This document shows positions 45,623 to 55,091 of a DNA stretch of 64,000 bases, in pieces; within the stretch, counting starts at the first letter, position 1; each line of letters opens with the position of its first letter. The position numbers and the translations under genes are program-made. The stretch is taken from NCBI RefSeq assembly GCF_003202405.1, contig NZ_QJHL01000001.1, forward strand, positions 1,178,001-1,242,000, in the 5' to 3' direction. The notes under the pieces were generated by a model. It was not told where the DNA came from. It searched no databases and saw only the letters and a list, made by a program, of their open reading frames with translations. This DNA comes from Flavobacterium hydrophilum (GTDB lineage: Bacteria; Bacteroidota; Bacteroidia; Flavobacteriales; Flavobacteriaceae).

Positions 45623-48600
45623 TTAAAATTTTGAGTTTGGATGAACAGGAACAACTTTTGCTTGATTTTGTCTAATCCCTTGAACGTAAAATAAATTTGT
45701 AGGGACTTCGACGCCATTATTCATATAAGTCCCTGATACACCATTGTATTTAACATATACTTTCCCATCAGTTGTGATTTTCATTATTGTTGCTTGTCTA
45801 TTTTGAATTGCATCTACTACCTTTTTAGCATCGCTTATTGAATTCATATAACTTTTGGTGCCTGCTGAAGTCTCAGGAAGATGTCCGTGGCTTTTCATTC
45901 GCTGTGCATTAACTCGAGCTCCTGTAGCTCCTTTGGCTTCACTTTTTAAATGAGCAGAATAACCTTCAATTGTACCTACAACAGCAAATAAAACTTGAAC
46001 TGGATCACTCCATTGTTCTTTTAAATACCCTGTTAAAGCATCTTTTTTATTTCCGTTAAGGTAATTAATTTGCCAATCAGATAGTTTTGCATTTGCACCA
46101 TACATTAAATTTGCTGCACCTTCAAATAACTGAACCTTCTCCTTAAATTCTCCTAATTTTGCATAAGGAATAATCCAATCTGTTCGAACTACATCTTTCA
46201 TTCCGTCAGCAATATCTTTTATTTCTACACTTGCGGTATAATGGCTTAATTCAGAAGTATTTTCACTGGTTTTTACATAATTAGGAGTAATAGTATATCC
46301 TCCTATTTTCCATCTTTGTGAGGTTGAATAACCTCCTGGTACAGTACCTTTAGATTCTTCAGCTTCATAATTTGAAATACCTCCTTTATATGGCTCTTGA
46401 ATCGGAGTATTAGCCTTACTAGGTTCAAGTCCTTCTAATTCGACAGAGGAAATAGGGTCATTCCCCCCAAATTGATAAGGACTATAAAAAGGATATTTAG
46501 ATTCAAGAGGATCCACCGCAAAAAACCTACCAATCCTAGGATCATGCATCCTAAAAGTATAATTCAATGAATTCCCTTCACCTTTCAGTTCGTTGTCCAT
46601 TTCCTGTCCCTGGAACCCATAACGATATTTATCACTATCCGCATGCCTATTAGGCACCAACATACCAAAAGGGTAATAATCAGAATAAGTAAGAACGTCA
46701 GGGTTAAATACACCTGCTATGGCGGTCGGGATTTTTTTGTCGCTTATTACCGCCAGTACATTGCCTAAATGATTGGATAATTCAAAATGTTTATCACCAA
46801 TCAAAGATAAGAAATTTGTCTGAACCGGGTCAACTGTTCCGCTGGTATTGGTGCTGTTGTATACTACTAAATTTTTGGTTTCCAGACCAAGTCGGCTGCT
46901 GCCAAAAATATGGTGTTCCTTAAGGGTTAATACAGACTCGTTGTTGTTGGCCTGCACAGGCGTAATTTGTGCTACAAAAGTACTGCCCTGAACTGCTGTG
47001 AAATTTTTAATCGTAATAGAATTCCCTGCCTGCAGCTTTAAATTTCCGTTTGCACTTACGCTTGCAGTACTGCCATCACTGGTCATAAATATGTTATTGA
47101 TGGCGCGTTTTAAGGCAACACTAGTAACATTGTAGCTGTTTAAAAGCAGGTCATTTTGCAGGTCAGTTTCCTTAGGCTTAAATTTTTCTTCATATACGCC
47201 AAGCACGTTCCCCTGGGCATCGTGAGCATAATAAGTGGTGGTGATAAGGCCCGGTTTCACTTCTTTTTTAGCGATTCGGTTTCCTAAGCCATTATATTCA
47301 AAAGCATACGTTACGGTTCCTTTTACGACACTTTTTACTTTTCCGTCTACACGCCAGTTTATGAGTATTCCTTCTGTTTTGTCTTCAATAAGCTGTCCTA
47401 TATCGTCATAAATATAATTATGCGTCTCAGAATCATTGATATTATACGTTATTTGAGGAGTTAAGGCAGCCAGTTTGGCCACCTGATCTTCTAAATCGCC
47501 AGCAAATGTTGCTGCGGGTATCCCAGCTGCATCTTTAACCAGGGCCAGTTTATTGCTGTTTCGGTACTGCTGACCAGTTTCGTTAGGATACTCATAGGTC
47601 AGTTTATCCATTTCGGTTGGCACTCCGTTGCTGTTTGGGGCTTTTCTGTTTAGGGTCTGGAGGTTTCCGTTTTTATCATACGAATAACTCGAATCGTAAC
47701 TGGTGGTGCCTGAAGAAGCATTAGGTACGATCGCACTGGATTTCATGCTTTTTATACGATTGAGCTGGTCATACGTATAGGTGTTCTTTTGAATGTTAAG
47801 CAAACTGCCGTCTGTTTTGCGTATGGCAGTAGTCATTTGCTTGATGTTGCCATTAAACAAATCTTTTGAATTGGGCTGAATCGTACTGTTTCGACTGTAC
47901 ATCAAAGGTTTGAAGCCCGAAGTTTCATCGGTACTGCCGATTGACTTATAATCTTTGTCGTAATAGTTTAAAGAATACCCAAAAGCATCAAATGTTTTGG
48001 TAGTTCCTGAAGCCAGTCCGTCTTGTCCCATATCATTGGCAGCAGCGGTCAGGTTTTCACCGTTTACGGCTTTGAGCCATCCTTGCAGGGTATAAGCGTA
48101 ATCTATACCCTGTACTTTTTTATTTCCTAGTTCAACTCGTGCCAGAGGACCGTGGAGATAGTATTTATAATTCGCTTCTTTTTCCCATAGCACATTGTCT
48201 GATGAGGTTTGTACATCGACAATTCTGTTATCTGCATCATAATTGTATTTATGAACAAATAAATCCGGTTTGTTAGGCTGAAAAGTTACGGTATTGACAT
48301 TCCCGCTGATAAGGTCATAGTCATAAACCACTCTTTTGATATGTGCTTCGCAATCATTTTTGGAAGATGAAATACAGTTTACATTCCTTAGTGCTGAATA
48401 ATAATTGATTACCTCTTTTACATTGCCATGAATATCATAATTGTAAAAAATGGCGTTATTGAAATTTAACGGAGACGCTGCGATGTAAGTATCATAATAA
48501 AACACACCCGTTACCCTGTTTATATTGTTGAGGGCAGGAGTAGTTGATTTATCTGAAAAGAAATAAGATGCATTTCGTGTTAATACTGGGGGTGTCACAC

Positions 48601-51600
48601 CCGGTGGTACCGTAGGGGTCCAGTTCTCTACACCCGGATCATCAGAATAAACAGTTCTGGTTACTTCAGTCTTGCTGGCAATATTAGCGGTAAAGGCATC
48701 CACAATTGTAACACCTCCATAAACTAATTTTCCTTCATCGTTTATAGTATAAGTCGTTGCGGTAGCTGTATTTGGATTTAGTATTTCACCGGCTTCAGTA
48801 ATACGGCCTAATCCATCGTAGGAAGTATAACTGAATCTTACCGATCCAGATCCCGGCTTGGCTTGATTTGCATTTTGGGAAGCAATAATTCTGCCTAATT
48901 TGTCGTAAGCGAAACGGGTTTCACCTCCGTCAGGCGTTTTTTGCCACACCAATTGATTTAATGTGTTGTATTTATATTGGGTTTTAAAGGTGTGGGCAGG
49001 CTGCAAAGCTGTATTTTCTGCAGGATCATTGCCTGTTCGGTATGCATTTATGTTGTCGTTTGCTGCCTTGTCCAATGTCATACGTTTTACACCTTCAGGA
49101 GCTACTGTCTGCGTAAGGTTTCCTGCCTGGTCATAATAGTATAAGGTATATTGATATTCCTTATCTGTATAATTCATATCAAAAGTCTCAACTGCAGTCA
49201 TCGCCTGAGTGATATAATCTTTTATGAATTTCTGTTTTTTGGCCTCTATGACACTGTTATAGATATCATTTCCAAATGCACCATCTATATTAATACTAAA
49301 ATGATCGCAGGTTTTTGCTTCATCAGCAGGCATTGGGCTTGTGAAAGTATTTGACAGAGGAGCCGGCGGACATAAAGTATTGGTTTTCCTAAATTCTATA
49401 TTTACCCAGTCATTCCAGTTCAGTAAATCGGCATCAGTTGCATGAGCTACGTAATAGGCGGAGTATTGTGTAATGGCATTTCCGATATCTGAAAAACCAT
49501 AATTAAGATAGGTATTTCCAAATTCTGAAATGGTTCTGAAACGAATATCGTGCGCAGATGTTAAGCCAATACTTTTCATCTGATTGATATAGGCCTTATA
49601 ACTATCAAAGATATATTGATAATTGTTCTCGCAGAACTGTATACTGGCTGCATCTATACTGTAATTGGATAGGGCAGGGGCAACATCGAATGCACCATTT
49701 ATAAATTGTATATATTCTGTTTTTTTTGCGTTGTCACAAGCAACTGGTGCTATAGTCTGTGGGATACATTTCTGGGCTACAACAGGGCAGTCAAAGTTGT
49801 TATAAAATAAATCAATTTCTCCAACAAGGATACCTTCATAATTTCCATCATATTTATATTTTAATTCAAATCCATAGGTAGTTGATGAATTATTAAATAT
49901 ATTTAATGAAGTAAAGTTGTCAAATGAAAGTGTACTTAATTCATCACCTGCGGAATAAATATAAAATCCTGCTACTATTACATCTGCTTTTTTAATATAA
50001 CAAACAGAAGCATTAGGGTACGAAGTATCCTTAACCCAGAAAGCTGAGGAATCTGAACCAAAAAACGATTGTAAATAATTGTTCCTGTAATTATTATAGT
50101 AGTAAAGATCAACCGGAGTAGTGCTATTTAAAGTTCCATTTGCCTTTAACTCATTTAAAAGAGCCACAAAAGCAGTCTCGAATTTAGTTTCTTTATCGCA
50201 TACATTTTGACTATAATTAGTAGCATTTGGATTTAATACTTCTCCAATACTACTACTGTCCACTCCACATTCCCCTATCGCTGCAGAGGTTGTCCCTGTT
50301 AATAGAATTTCCCCAATTTTTACAGCATTTGATCCATTACTGATTTCAGCAATTACTTTAAATTTGAAAATTCCGCTTCCGGGAGTAGAAGTAGCTTTAT
50401 CATAGAAAAATTGTTTTAGATTGATAATTTTCCAGGTCGAGCCATAACCAGACCAGTTGTAAGTGGAGGAAGGAGTAGTCAAACTTGTAATTCCGCTGGT
50501 GATGCTGGGAGTAGTACTGCTAAAACGAATGTCTAATTTTGTTCCTGTAGAAGTTGAATTGATATTAAGTGTCGTAGTAGGTATTGCAACGCCCGGAGAT
50601 AATGCTTTTAATAAATTGGCGCTTAAATATTGCTTGTTAAATGTTGAATAAGTAGCATTTGTAGTAGTAAACGTAATAGGAAGAATTGGATCTTTAAAAA
50701 AAATATTTAAAAAAAGATCTAAATCTGACAAAAGAGGGCAGTTCCCTGTTTGGGCATAAACCTGGTAATTATTTACTGCTTTAACATTGGCTACTACTGT
50801 ACCAGCATCTGTTGAAGAATCATAACCGTAATCTGTTGGAATAAAACGTCTTTCCAGTTTTGCATACAGAGGCGCACTGGTACTGGCACATAGTGTACCT
50901 GTCGCAGTTATTGCCTGAATGGCATTGTTAATGGCTGTTTTTTGAGTGGCAAAGCTACTCCCCAGAACATTGGCTACATTTTTAGACTTTTCTGTACCAA
51001 TACAGCCATTATATGTTTTTTTCTCTAAAGCATATAGATTTAGATAAATGTGTTTTATATTAGCCTTTAGTCCCAGATATAAAGATTTATAGACGTTCCA
51101 GATTTCATCTTTTTGAGTTGCGCTTGCTGTACTAAATGCTGAAGAGCAGTTATTTATTGGAGAACATAAAACTACTTTAACTGCATTTTGAAACATTGTC
51201 TGATTTCCGGAATAATTGCTTTTTAGGGCCTGATACATGATACTGGTATTGCCGGAAGTATTCGGATTGTATCTTAAAGCAGACTGGTTTGTGGTTTCAA
51301 TACCTGCTGTTGTAAAACTTTGAAAATAAGGATCGTTGGTGTAAATTAAATCAAAATTAGTACCCGCTAAATCAATGAATCCATTTGATTTTGCCAGTTC
51401 AAAAGTAGTGGCATTTTGAATACGGTTATCATAATCGTCTGATGTAAGCGCAACACCATTAATAGTCTTGGTAATACCGCATAGAGCTTTACTATATACC
51501 AGATAATTATATTCCGGATGATAATTTACCAGTGATACAGCCCAGCCGTCATTCCAGTTGTCAATAAAATCGGCACTATTTTTCAAATACTTCGGGTTTA

Positions 51601-54436
51601 CTTTATAGGTATAAGAACCGTCGCCATTTGTTATTTTTTGTCTTTCAGTTGATGGTATAGAAATATATGTACGGTCTATTTCCGGTTTAAATGTAGTTTC
51701 ATTATCTGTAGTTTCAATCTCAATCCACGGAATGGTTTCATCGTCATTTTTGTAAGGTGTTACAGGTTTTTTCCAGTTATTTCCAGAAGCTGAATTATCA
51801 GCGTAATAAAATAATTGATTTCCTGTTGAGCTCTCAGGACTAGTGTTATTAAAGACACTTACTTTATAGGCTGGATTTGGTGTAACCGGAAGGTTGGCAT
51901 CATTGATATAGGTATTGGATGTAGCTCCATATTGACCATTCGGGCTAACATCACTCAGAAGCATTCCCTCATTTACATCGCATGAAGATGCAAATACAAT
52001 ATCCGGATCACAATATTTAACACACTCGCTGAATAGCAAATCCCATTCTTTTGAAAAACGGGTTGTTAAGCCTGATTTTTCAACTGGATCAATAGCAGAA
52101 CCATCAATATTCGTAGCTCCGTTAAGCTGAACATCAATTGTTGTAGTTCCGGATGCAGTAATTAAAGTACTTGAATAAAAGGCATTAAAAGAATTCTGAA
52201 CGTATGTTGCTTTGGGTCCTAATTTATCTTTACAACTTTGACAACCAAAATTACAACTTTCAAGCAGCAAAGTTGCATTGGCCTTGTAAGCATTTGGGTT
52301 TATATAACAGGACGAACCCGCAGTGGTCAGTTTTTTTACATAATCAGTAATATAGGATTTTAATACACTCTCATTTACTTTCAGATCTTTTGTTAAGCTA
52401 TAGTTTCCTGCTGTTAACACTGTAGAAATGAGACTGCCTTTGTTCACCGTTACTGGTGTCGGTATTCCATCTAATTTTTTTTCACCTAAAGGCTGGTGTA
52501 CAGGCGTTGTTAATTGTTCTTCGCCACAATTGTTTTTAAGGGATATATCCAGATCGTAAACAAAAGGATAAGAAAAAGCAGGGGTCTGGCATTCCAGCTG
52601 AAAAGAGCTGCTTTGATTTAAAGTGTAGCTAAAATTGTATGGTATAAGATCTGAAACTACAATTTCTTTAGTAATTGTTTTTTTATCCAGATTGCCTTTA
52701 AATGCACCACTTTCCTCTAATGTATTATTGGTAATTAAATTATTATCTACTCTAGTACCTGTACTTGTTTCCTCAGGAAGGCTCTCTAAATTGGTAGAAT
52801 TTGCTCCGGCCAGCGCAGTAGCAATTGTTCTCCCTTGCGGATCTAAATAACTAACAGAAATTTGGCCATTGGGGTCAATTACGGTGTTTTTTTTGTAATG
52901 GGAAACATCTCCGACTTTATAGCCAAAAAGTCTGTTTAATTCCATGTCAGACGGTACTCCGTAGAAATATTTCATTTCATGCCCGGATCCCAATTGATGT
53001 TTGTCACCAACTCCTCCTTTGCGGGAAATTCTTCCGGTGTTGTCAGGAGTATACTCTGTCTGGGAAAAAGGAAACAGTTTTGCATCCGGAATGAAATTTC
53101 TATTTACAGAAGATGAGAATTCATTATTTGCCGAGTAGTATCTGCTTGCCCCTGAAACAGTATTGGTCATGGATGCTGTAGCAGTTGTACAGCTATTTGG
53201 CCCATAATCAAAATTTTTATTTGAATATCGTGTCGTGGCATTAAACAAATTGTAATTTGGAAAATAATGAATTGTATTATCTTGAGCGGGTGTTGGCAAT
53301 ATCTCAATAGCAGGCCTTCCCTGAGTATCATATATAACTTCACCTACAATAGCAACATTGTCTGAGTTTATTTTGGTAACGGTCTGGCGATTTCGGAGTG
53401 ATCCGTCAAAATAACTAACGACTTCTTTTTTCTTCCCGTCCTCAGCATAGCTTGCCTGAAATTGCCAGTTTTTATTATTTTCATGCTCGGCTATTGTAAT
53501 TTGATTGGGCCAGTCTGCAACAGTTGTTTTTGCTCCGGTTCCTGAACTCCAGGTTCCATATGTTTTTGCATTTTCATTAGTAGCATTTCGCCCTATTCCT
53601 CTTATTCTGTAGAGCAGATACCCTTTGCTGTAAATTTGTGGAATATCGTAATTGTTTGCAGATCCATTTGCTTTGATTACAATTCGGGTATTATTCAAAT
53701 CGAAATTTCTTTCCGTAAACGGAATATTTTGAGGAGGAGTAACAGCAGTACTGTTTGTTTCACTATAATTATCAACCCATGTCCATTCTAACTCGTATTC
53801 AATGGCTCCTGTTAAAGCAGTCCACTCAATTTTAATGGCTGTTGCATTAGCATTTGTTGTTGCTATTGGGCTAATTAAAGTCGTAGCCAAAGGATAATAT
53901 CTTTGGGCTTTGAAGCCCATATTTACTGTGACATTATTCAATTGTGCTGTGGCAGAAGCAAAAGGAATTACAGTATTGGAAAGATCTTTTACTACAATGC
54001 TGTTAGAAACCAGTGCGACTCTGAGACCGAATTTATTTTTGATTTTAAAATAGTTTAAGTCGCTAAAAGCAGGACTGACTGTGCTAAAGTTATGATTGTA
54101 GTTGACAGTCATAGTTTTGGTAACCATTTCGGCTGTAAGTAAAGTTCCAGACTGGTCATAAGGTGTAATCTCAAAAGCCGCCGTGACGCTATATCCGGTA
54201 TAAGGTGCTTTTTCATTGTCAATAGATAATGAGAAATAGGAATAAGCATCTATGTTTTTTTGATTAGGGATATTGTATTCAGAATCCAGAACAGTACCGG
54301 CGGTAAAAGTTCGTAATGGTGTTGGGGTAAAACTGCCATATTCCTGTTCTTGTACCTGAGCGTGGGAGAACAGTGAAAAGCAAAATGCAACAAGCAGATA
54401 GAATTTTTTGATCCAATTTTTGAATATAATGTTCAT
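45623..54436 (-). CDS. Secreted Rhs-repeat polymorphic toxin (2937 aa)
   Basis: Signal peptide (MNIIFKNWIKKF to SHAQ). The N-terminal ~250 residues form beta domains; a DUF6443-like region (~320-380, SYAEDGKKKEVVSYFDGSLR) opens the Rhs part. Cysteine-containing Bacteroidota-specific insertions occupy ~600-1750. YD repeats run from ~1760 (YYYDQAGNLTQTV, YDKLGRI, YNYDADNRI, YTYDQLNRI, YIYDDIGQL), ending in the Rhs core YGFQGQEMDNELKG, DPRIGRFF and ELEGLE (~2666). The last ~272 residues are a variable tip with a C-terminal MKSHGHLPET motif and a final ~100-residue domain resembling catalogued polymorphic toxin domains (type not assigned; Ntox35-like is possible). No T9SS sorting domain. The core should form a closed shell around the tip, as in Rhs/TcC proteins. 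It is fourth from last in a co-directional cluster of toxin genes. Confidence 0.88.
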   Translation of the reverse strand: MNIIFKNWIKKFYLLVAFCFSLFSHAQVQEQEYGSFTPTPLRTFTAGTVLDSEYNIPNQKNIDAYSYFSLSIDNEKAPYTGYSVTAAFEITPYDQSGTLLTAEMVTKTMTVNYNHNFSTVSPAFSDLNYFKIKNKFGLRVALVSNSIVVKDLSNTVIPFASATAQLNNVTVNMGFKAQRYYPLATTLISPIATTNANATAIKIEWTALTGAIEYELEWTWVDNYSETNSTAVTPPQNIPFTERNFDLNNTRIVIKANGSANNYDIPQIYSKGYLLYRIRGIGRNATNENAKTYGTWSSGTGAKTTVADWPNQITIAEHENNKNWQFQASYAEDGKKKEVVSYFDGSLRNRQTVTKINSDNVAIVGEVIYDTQGRPAIEILPTPAQDNTIHYFPNYNLFNATTRYSNKNFDYGPNSCTTATASMTNTVSGASRYYSANNEFSSSVNRNFIPDAKLFPFSQTEYTPDNTGRISRKGGVGDKHQLGSGHEMKYFYGVPSDMELNRLFGYKVGDVSHYKKNTVIDPNGQISVSYLDPQGRTIATALAGANSTNLESLPEETSTGTRVDNNLITNNTLEESGAFKGNLDKKTITKEIVVSDLIPYNFSYTLNQSSSFQLECQTPAFSYPFVYDLDISLKNNCGEEQLTTPVHQPLGEKKLDGIPTPVTVNKGSLISTVLTAGNYSLTKDLKVNESVLKSYITDYVKKLTTAGSSCYINPNAYKANATLLLESCNFGCQSCKDKLGPKATYVQNSFNAFYSSTLITASGTTTIDVQLNGATNIDGSAIDPVEKSGLTTRFSKEWDLLFSECVKYCDPDIVFASSCDVNEGMLLSDVSPNGQYGATSNTYINDANLPVTPNPAYKVSVFNNTSPESSTGNQLFYYADNSASGNNWKKPVTPYKNDDETIPWIEIETTDNETTFKPEIDRTYISIPSTERQKITNGDGSYTYKVNPKYLKNSADFIDNWNDGWAVSLVNYHPEYNYLVYSKALCGITKTINGVALTSDDYDNRIQNATTFELAKSNGFIDLAGTNFDLIYTNDPYFQSFTTAGIETTNQSALRYNPNTSGNTSIMYQALKSNYSGNQTMFQNAVKVVLCSPINNCSSAFSTASATQKDEIWNVYKSLYLGLKANIKHIYLNLYALEKKTYNGCIGTEKSKNVANVLGSSFATQKTAINNAIQAITATGTLCASTSAPLYAKLERRFIPTDYGYDSSTDAGTVVANVKAVNNYQVYAQTGNCPLLSDLDLFLNIFFKDPILPITFTTTNATYSTFNKQYLSANLLKALSPGVAIPTTTLNINSTSTGTKLDIRFSSTTPSITSGITSLTTPSSTYNWSGYGSTWKIINLKQFFYDKATSTPGSGIFKFKVIAEISNGSNAVKIGEILLTGTTSAAIGECGVDSSSIGEVLNPNATNYSQNVCDKETKFETAFVALLNELKANGTLNSTTPVDLYYYNNYRNNYLQSFFGSDSSAFWVKDTSYPNASVCYIKKADVIVAGFYIYSAGDELSTLSFDNFTSLNIFNNSSTTYGFELKYKYDGNYEGILVGEIDLFYNNFDCPVVAQKCIPQTIAPVACDNAKKTEYIQFINGAFDVAPALSNYSIDAASIQFCENNYQYIFDSYKAYINQMKSIGLTSAHDIRFRTISEFGNTYLNYGFSDIGNAITQYSAYYVAHATDADLLNWNDWVNIEFRKTNTLCPPAPLSNTFTSPMPADEAKTCDHFSINIDGAFGNDIYNSVIEAKKQKFIKDYITQAMTAVETFDMNYTDKEYQYTLYYYDQAGNLTQTVAPEGVKRMTLDKAANDNINAYRTGNDPAENTALQPAHTFKTQYKYNTLNQLVWQKTPDGGETRFAYDKLGRIIASQNANQAKPGSGSVRFSYTSYDGLGRITEAGEILNPNTATATTYTINDEGKLVYGGVTIVDAFTANIASKTEVTRTVYSDDPGVENWTPTVPPGVTPPVLTRNASYFFSDKSTTPALNNINRVTGVFYYDTYIAASPLNFNNAIFYNYDIHGNVKEVINYYSALRNVNCISSSKNDCEAHIKRVVYDYDLISGNVNTVTFQPNKPDLFVHKYNYDADNRIVDVQTSSDNVLWEKEANYKYYLHGPLARVELGNKKVQGIDYAYTLQGWLKAVNGENLTAAANDMGQDGLASGTTKTFDAFGYSLNYYDKDYKSIGSTDETSGFKPLMYSRNSTIQPNSKDLFNGNIKQMTTAIRKTDGSLLNIQKNTYTYDQLNRIKSMKSSAIVPNASSGTTSYDSSYSYDKNGNLQTLNRKAPNSNGVPTEMDKLTYEYPNETGQQYRNSNKLALVKDAAGIPAATFAGDLEDQVAKLAALTPQITYNINDSETHNYIYDDIGQLIEDKTEGILINWRVDGKVKSVVKGTVTYAFEYNGLGNRIAKKEVKPGLITTTYYAHDAQGNVLGVYEEKFKPKETDLQNDLLLNSYNVTSVALKRAINNIFMTSDGSTASVSANGNLKLQAGNSITIKNFTAVQGSTFVAQITPVQANNNESVLTLKEHHIFGSSRLGLETKNLVVYNSTNTSGTVDPVQTNFLSLIGDKHFELSNHLGNVLAVISDKKIPTAIAGVFNPDVLTYSDYYPFGMLVPNRHADSDKYRYGFQGQEMDNELKGEGNSLNYTFRMHDPRIGRFFAVDPLESKYPFYSPYQFGGNDPISSVELEGLEPSKANTPIQEPYKGGISNYEAEESKGTVPGGYSTSQRWKIGGYTITPNYVKTSENTSELSHYTASVEIKDIADGMKDVVRTDWIIPYAKLGEFKEKVQLFEGAANLMYGANAKLSDWQINYLNGNKKDALTGYLKEQWSDPVQVLFAVVGTIEGYSAHLKSEAKGATGARVNAQRMKSHGHLPETSAGTKSYMNSISDAKKVVDAIQNRQATIMKITTDGKVYVKYNGVSGTYMNNGVEVPTNLFYVQGIRQNQAKVVPVHPNSKF

Positions 54437-54492
54437 ATATTTTAATATTGATTTGGAATTAAAAGTTTTGTGCTAAAACAGAAAAATTATTT

Positions 54493-55074
54493 TTAGGGAT
54501 TAATTTTAGCTGTACTGCTTCTGGTTTCCTGTATGGTATAAATTCCTTTTTCGGTTTCTTTTTTTACCCGGATAAGTCCTCCTTCTAAGTCATATTCATA
54601 GAAAGTAGCATAATTATTTTCATCTAATTCAGCCATTAGTCTTTGTGTATCTTCATCATAAACAAAACTTTTAAGGCTTCCTTCATAAGGATAGAATCGT
54701 ATATCATCAAAATAACAGCTTATCGCATTTCCGTTGCAATTTAAATCAATTTTGATAGTGGCATTTGGATCTAATGTTGGTATAGGCGGAATTTCCAGAA
54801 TACCAATAATTCGCTGCCAGCCATCAATAATTGCCCCTGATGGAACACAGGTTATGGTATGAATTACAGCAGGATTATTTATTGAAACAACTATTGAAGA
54901 ATTGGTATAAGTTACAGGCAGTACTGTTTGCGTTTCTTTTACCCACCCACTTACAATATACTTTGTTGTTAAGGTAGTAGAAGTGAGGGGCATAAAAGAA
55001 CCCTCATTATTAGTTTGAGCAAAAGTGGCTGACGTAATGAGGAAAATGATTAGGGTATATATTATTTTTTTCAT
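54493..55074 (-). CDS. Small secreted Rhs/YD-repeat protein between TcB-like and Rhs genes
   Basis: 193 aa from the ATG at 55074; the frame extends to a TTG at 55098 that overlaps the previous gene, but the signal peptide (MKKIIYTLIIF to TFAQ) starts at 55074. The middle is a beta-sandwich-like, carbohydrate-binding-style domain ending CYFDDIRFYPYEG, followed by two YD repeats (FVYDEDTQRLMAELDENN, YEYDLEGGLIRVKKE). In related Bacteroidota loci as I recall them, this ending occurs at the C-terminus of the large SpvB-like protein, so here the tail seems to be encoded as a separate secreted subunit. 17 nt from the upstream gene. Confidence 0.65.
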   Translation of the reverse strand: MKKIIYTLIIFLITSATFAQTNNEGSFMPLTSTTLTTKYIVSGWVKETQTVLPVTYTNSSIVVSINNPAVIHTITCVPSGAIIDGWQRIIGILEIPPIPTLDPNATIKIDLNCNGNAISCYFDDIRFYPYEGSLKSFVYDEDTQRLMAELDENNYATFYEYDLEGGLIRVKKETEKGIYTIQETRSSTAKINP

Positions 55075-55091
55075 TTTTTGATATTTAAATT

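Noticed and set aside
45623..54436. T9SS export of the Rhs toxin
   Set aside because: The C-terminus is the variable tip and ends without the IYPNP-type sorting domain seen in the hydrolase cluster.
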